Positions 5,982 to 8,418 of a stretch of 8,418 nucleotides of DNA are shown in pieces (position 1 is the stretch's first letter; the number at the start of each line of letters is the position of its first letter). This DNA is from Candidatus Solibacter sp. (GTDB taxonomy: Bacteria > Acidobacteriota > Terriglobia > Bryobacterales > Bryobacteraceae). Made by a program: the position numbers and the translations under genes. The stretch is from assembly GCA_017883345.1 (NCBI GenBank), contig JADGNT010000188.1:1-8418 (forward strand), in the 5' to 3' direction. The notes beneath the pieces were generated by a model. The model was not told the DNA's origin, searched no databases, and saw only the letters and a program-made list of their open reading frames with translations.

Positions 5982-5993
5982 TATATTTCGCCC

Positions 5994-7160
5994 ATGAATC
6001 TATCGCGCCGCCATTTTTTCCTCGGCAGTCTTGCACTGCCCCTGCTCGCCGCCAAGAAGCCGCTGGGCGAACAACCCAATGTCCTGCTGATCCTGGTGGA
6101 CGCACTGCCCGCCTGGATTCTAGGCTGCTACGGCAACCGGGAAGTGCGCACGCCGAACATCGACCGGCTGGCGCAGACCGGCACGCGGTTCCTGAACCAC
6201 TACGCCTGCGCGCCGGTGGCCGGCACGGCGCGCGCCGGGCTGCTTACCGGGCGCACCACCATGCAACTCGCCACCGCGCAAGCCAATGCCGCGGGCGAGG
6301 TCACGCTGGAAAAGCTGCTGGGCGGGATCGGGTACGCCTGCGGCACCAGCGCGGGCGGCGCGGAGGCGGCGAAGTTCCTCGACGCGCAGAGCGCCGCCAA
6401 GCCATTTTTCCTGACGGCCGGCTTGGCGCCCTACGCCACCCTGCCGGACGCAGGCCCATACGCGCAGGCGAAGCTGGACACGTTCGCCCAGGAGGCAGCG
6501 GCGAAGAATGCGGCGCGGGGCAAGGAGATGCTGGGGGCGAACGTGTTGGCCAATCTGCGGCGGGTGGCGGCGGCGACCACGGCGCTGGATGTCGAAATCG
6601 GCGCGCTGGTGGCGAAGATCACGCAGAAGAAACTGCTCGACAATACGCTGATCGTCTTCACTTCGCCGTGCGGGTCGCTGTTCGGGCGTCATGGCTTGTG
6701 GGCATCGGGCGATGCGTCGGACCCGGTGAATATGTACGAGGAAGCTGTCGCCACGCCGATGGTGTGGAGTTGGCAGGCGCATGTGGTGCCGCTGGCCACG
6801 CGGCCGGAGATGGTGAGCGCAAGCGACCTGGTTCCGACGGTTTGCGATATCACCCCCGCCGAACTGCCGGAGCGCAATCTGTGCGGGCGCAGTTATCTGG
6901 CACTGGCCAGCGGCAAGCCGCTGCCCAAGAAGCAGCCGTGGCGGACCACGGTATTCGCGCAGTACGGCGATACGGCGATGGCGCGCAGCGATCGCTACAA
7001 ACTGATCGTGCGCAATGAGGGAAAGGTGCCCGGGGAGCTGTACGACGATAAGGTGGACGCGCGCGAGAGGGTGAACCAGTATGAGAACCCGCAGTTCATG
7101 ACGGTGAAGAGTTCGCTACAGGCGGAGTTGGGGAAGTGGAAGCAGAAGTATTCGGCGTAG
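5994..7160 (+). CDS. Exported sulfatase-fold protein with degenerate active site (putative pseudosulfatase)
   Basis: The 388-residue protein has an alkaline-phosphatase/sulfatase fold. An N-terminal Tat-type signal is visible (SRRHFFLGSLALPLLAA, 4-20), so it is probably exported. Family landmarks are NVLLILVDALPAWILGCYGN (29-48), TPNIDRLAQTGTRF (53-66), ARAGLLTGR (79-87), KPFFL, NTLIVFTS (217-224), HGLW (233-236) and the C-terminal SDRYKLIVR...GELYD (332-351). Key residues are changed. Aligned on the LLTGR anchor, the formylglycine site C-x-P-S-R reads A-G-T-A-R (76-80). The usual DD of the first metal site reads DA (36-37). The DN of the second metal site (FTSDNG) reads PC (225-226). The APH histidine reads APY (145-147). 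It is also shorter than typical sulfatases (about 450-500 residues). Sulfate ester hydrolysis by the normal mechanism is therefore unlikely; a binding or structural role is inferred. The ATG at 5994 is chosen because it yields the signal peptide. Confidence 0.85.
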   Translation: MNLSRRHFFLGSLALPLLAAKKPLGEQPNVLLILVDALPAWILGCYGNREVRTPNIDRLAQTGTRFLNHYACAPVAGTARAGLLTGRTTMQLATAQANAAGEVTLEKLLGGIGYACGTSAGGAEAAKFLDAQSAAKPFFLTAGLAPYATLPDAGPYAQAKLDTFAQEAAAKNAARGKEMLGANVLANLRRVAAATTALDVEIGALVAKITQKKLLDNTLIVFTSPCGSLFGRHGLWASGDASDPVNMYEEAVATPMVWSWQAHVVPLATRPEMVSASDLVPTVCDITPAELPERNLCGRSYLALASGKPLPKKQPWRTTVFAQYGDTAMARSDRYKLIVRNEGKVPGELYDDKVDARERVNQYENPQFMTVKSSLQAELGKWKQKYSA

Positions 7161-7206
7161 GTGGGCCCGGCAGACGACGAACGGCGATCGCCTGCCGGGC
7201 TCCCCA
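7161..7206. terminator. Hairpin between convergent genes, possible bidirectional terminator
   Basis: Directly after the sulfatase-like stop, CCCGGCAG (7166-7173) pairs with CTGCCGGG (7192-7199), and outside it GTGGG (7161-7165) pairs with CCCAC (7202-7206), leaving a CTC bulge. The loop contains the perfect 10-bp palindrome GGCGATCGCC (7183-7192). No T-run follows in either direction. The CGCCTGCC arm recalls the hairpins at 940-991, so it may be a repeat instead of, or as well as, a terminator for the two convergent genes. Confidence 0.45.
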
Positions 7207-7229
7207 CCTTCCCGGTTGACACGACTGCA

Positions 7230-7445
7230 CTACTTCTTGGGGGGGAGAGTCTTCTGGTACTCTGTGCCTGCGTCGGTCAGGTTCTTCGCCATTTCAGTCT
7301 TGTCGGCGACCACTTTGGCGTGGCAGATGGTGCAGACCTTTTTTTCCTTCTTGGCGTATGCCGCCGTGCCGTAACTGGCGGTGGTGCAGACCAGGAATCC
7401 GGCCATCAGGATCGCGGCCGGCAGAACTAGTTTCATTGCGCGCAT
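7230..7445 (-). CDS. Small exported monohaem CxxCH protein (cytochrome c-like)
   Basis: The 71-residue protein begins with a clear signal peptide (MKLVLPAAILMAGFLV, with cleavage likely after AYA at residue 31), leaving about 40 mature residues. These contain one haem-attachment motif, VCTICH (37-42; Cys38, Cys41, His42). Met52 (KTEMAKNL) could be the distal ligand, but this is a guess. The rest is Lys-rich (KKEKK, PPKK). The start at 7445 is secured by GAGGAG about 6 nt upstream, and a promoter candidate lies further up. The usual class I cytochrome c is about 80-120 residues, so this is unusually short: either a minimal electron carrier or a subunit that borrows fold elements from a partner. 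It stands alone with its own promoter and converges on the sulfatase-like gene. Specific family not recognised. Confidence 0.75.
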   Translation of the reverse strand: MRAMKLVLPAAILMAGFLVCTTASYGTAAYAKKEKKVCTICHAKVVADKTEMAKNLTDAGTEYQKTLPPKK

Positions 7446-7498
7446 CGTAATCTCCTCATTCGGACAAAACGCATCCGGGATCTTAATATCCTAATCCA

Positions 7499-7525
7499 AT
7501 TATAAACCGGCGCGGTGATTTTCAA
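7499..7525 (-). promoter_or_regulatory. Candidate sigma70-type promoter of the CxxCH gene
   Basis: On the minus strand TTGAAA (7525-7520) and a perfect TATAAT (7504-7499) are separated by 15 bp, slightly short of the optimum 17. The region is AT-rich against a GC-rich background. The predicted start point lies about 45 nt upstream of the ATG at 7445. Confidence 0.45.
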
Positions 7526-7569
7526 CGGGCTGTGGAAAATTAAACCTAGTTCATGGGCGGGGGACGCGC

Positions 7570-8172
7570 CTACAGGTTGGCGTCGCTTTCCAAGCTGCGC
7601 CAAAGGTACCAACTGGCCACGGAGCAGTAGGGGCGCCAGCGGTGGGCCATCCGCTCCATTTCGTCAGGGGTGGGGAGGGCTTCCAGATTGTAGGCTTTGC
7701 GGATGGCGTTGCGGATGCCCAAGTCGCCGGTGGGGAGGATGTCGGTGCGCTGGAGGGCGAAGATCAGGAACATGTGAGCGGTCCAGACGCCGACGCCCTT
7801 GACCTGGGTGAGGCGGAGGATGACCTCGTCGTCGGGGAGGGCGGGGAGATCTGCGAACACAACTTTGCCCGTGCGGGTGTGGCGGGCGAGGTCGCGGATG
7901 TAGGCGGTCTTCTGGGTGGAAAGTCCCAGGGAGCGCATACGGGAGGGGCGGAGCTTAAGGACGGTTTCGGGGGTGACCACGCCCTTGACGGCGGTGGCGA
8001 GACGGCCGAAGATGACGCTGGCGACGCGTCCGCTGAGTTGCTGGAAAACAATGGACTTGACCAGGGTCTCGAAATCCGGCGGGCGAAATTGGATACCATA
8101 ATCGCCAACCCGTTCGATAATGGCGGAGAGCACCGGGTCGCCGGTGCGGAGGTGGTGAATGGCTTGCTTCAT
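7570..8172 (-). CDS. DNA-3-methyladenine glycosylase, HhH-GPD family (AlkA/MAG1-like)
   Basis: This base-excision repair enzyme is expected to remove alkylated purines such as 3-methyladenine from DNA. The 200-residue protein contains FETLVKSIVFQQLSGRVAS (34-52), the usual N-terminal core, then LGLSTQKTAYIRDLA (82-96), the helix-hairpin-helix LTQVKGVGVWTAHMFLIF (121-138), and ILPTGDLGIRNAI (145-157), where Asp150 is the predicted catalytic residue. It lacks the extra N-terminal domain of E. coli AlkA (about 280 residues) and resembles the compact MAG1-type enzymes. No FeS-cluster cysteines are present at the C-terminus, which argues against EndoIII/MutY. The ATG at 8172 is the natural start for the family length, though no strong ribosome site precedes it. 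It diverges from the VWFA-related gene. Confidence 0.92.
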   Translation of the reverse strand: MKQAIHHLRTGDPVLSAIIERVGDYGIQFRPPDFETLVKSIVFQQLSGRVASVIFGRLATAVKGVVTPETVLKLRPSRMRSLGLSTQKTAYIRDLARHTRTGKVVFADLPALPDDEVILRLTQVKGVGVWTAHMFLIFALQRTDILPTGDLGIRNAIRKAYNLEALPTPDEMERMAHRWRPYCSVASWYLWRSLESDANL

Positions 8173-8197
8173 GTTGATACACGGCGTGAAACACGGG

Positions 8198-8211
8198 CGC
8201 GCCGCGGCGCG
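8198..8211. repeat. Perfect 14-bp GC-only palindrome between divergent genes
   Basis: CGCGCCGCGGCGCG is self-complementary and sits in the 58-bp gap between the glycosylase and the VWFA-related gene, where both promoters or leaders must lie. It may be an operator for a dimeric regulator, a leader hairpin, or chance in GC-rich DNA. Confidence 0.4.
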
Positions 8212-8230
8212 TCCACCCTATTGTACCGGG

Positions 8231-8418
8231 ATGCGAATACTCATACTTAGCGTGCTTACCGTGGGCAGCGTACTGCCGGCGCAGGACCAGATGCCCACCA
8301 TCAAAGTCGATGTGGACGTGGTCAACATTCTGACCAGTGTCCGGGATAAGAGGGGGGCGCTGATCCCCAGCCTTCAGAAGGAGGATTTCACCATTCTGGA
8401 GGAGGGCAAGGCGCAGCC
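8231..8418 (+). CDS. VWFA-related Acidobacterial-domain protein, 3' part outside window
   Basis: Sixty-two codons are present before the edge. The protein starts with a short hydrophobic signal (MRILILSVLTVGSVLPAQ), then IKVDVDVVNILTSVRDKRGALI, SLQKEDFTILEEGK. The pattern V(D/N)V-x-V-x3-V-x-V-D-x3-G, then L-x-x-x-D-F-x-(V/I)-x-E-(D/E)-G is the opening of the VWFA-related Acidobacterial domain (TIGR03436). Such proteins are exported and carry a von Willebrand A domain of unknown role; the A domain itself would lie beyond the edge. The ATG at 8231 has only a weak GGG upstream, but the signal peptide begins exactly there. This gene is the main phylum marker in the window. Confidence 0.85.
   Translation, partial: MRILILSVLTVGSVLPAQDQMPTIKVDVDVVNILTSVRDKRGALIPSLQKEDFTILEEGKAQ

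Noticed and set aside
5652..5993. Longer N-terminus for the sulfatase-like gene
   Set aside because: It would run antisense through the pgsA start and across the palindrome; the ATG at 5994 gives a proper twin-arginine signal peptide.
7518..7540. ATTTTC/GAAAAT inverted repeat as a terminator of the glycosylase gene
   Set aside because: Only 6 A/T-rich pairs with an 11-nt loop and no T-run; it overlaps the promoter candidate of the CxxCH gene and is probably chance.

Overview
The window is GC-rich, densely coded DNA from what looks like a member of the Acidobacteriota, probably close to Solibacter/Bryobacteraceae. The best evidence is the partial gene at the right edge. Its start matches the N-terminus of the VWFA-related Acidobacterial domain family (TIGR03436), which is strongly expanded in this phylum. 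This assignment comes from recognising the family by eye, not from a search.

Layout. (1) 1-875, minus: truB, lacking only its extreme C-terminus. (2) 876-1064: a gap with two tandem perfect hairpins and a third small one. (3) 1065-4049, minus: a glycan-type group transcribed as a family 2 glycosyltransferase, then a methyltransferase with an N-terminal Cys cluster (coupled by an ATGA overlap), then a second methyltransferase. A 266-bp element with perfect 42-bp terminal inverted repeats sits between the two methyltransferases. (4) 4221-5806: a RodZ-like morphogenesis protein (plus) and PgsA (minus), convergent and overlapping at their 3' ends by 70 bp. (5) 5994-7160, plus: an exported sulfatase-fold protein whose catalytic residues are substituted, so it is probably a pseudoenzyme. 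(6) 7230-7445, minus: a 71-residue exported protein with one CxxCH haem motif. (7) 7570-8172, minus: an HhH-GPD DNA glycosylase of the 3-methyladenine type. (8) 8231 onward, plus: the VWFA-related exported protein, cut by the window edge.

The genes form no single pathway. truB, pgsA, rodZ and the glycosylase are housekeeping (tRNA modification, phospholipid synthesis, cell shape, DNA repair). The glycosyltransferase and methyltransferases suggest synthesis or decoration of a surface glycan. The most distinctive signal is non-coding: almost every larger gap holds a palindrome. Two (4092-4167 and 5902-5968) belong to one family, with an identical core, 7-nt loops and compensatory changes in the outer stem. 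Each lies between divergently transcribed genes, so together they bracket the rodZ/pgsA pair. The hairpins at 940-991 and the inverted-repeat element at 1819-2084 are further repeat types. No CRISPR array, tRNA, rRNA, transposase gene or recognisable defence system was seen.
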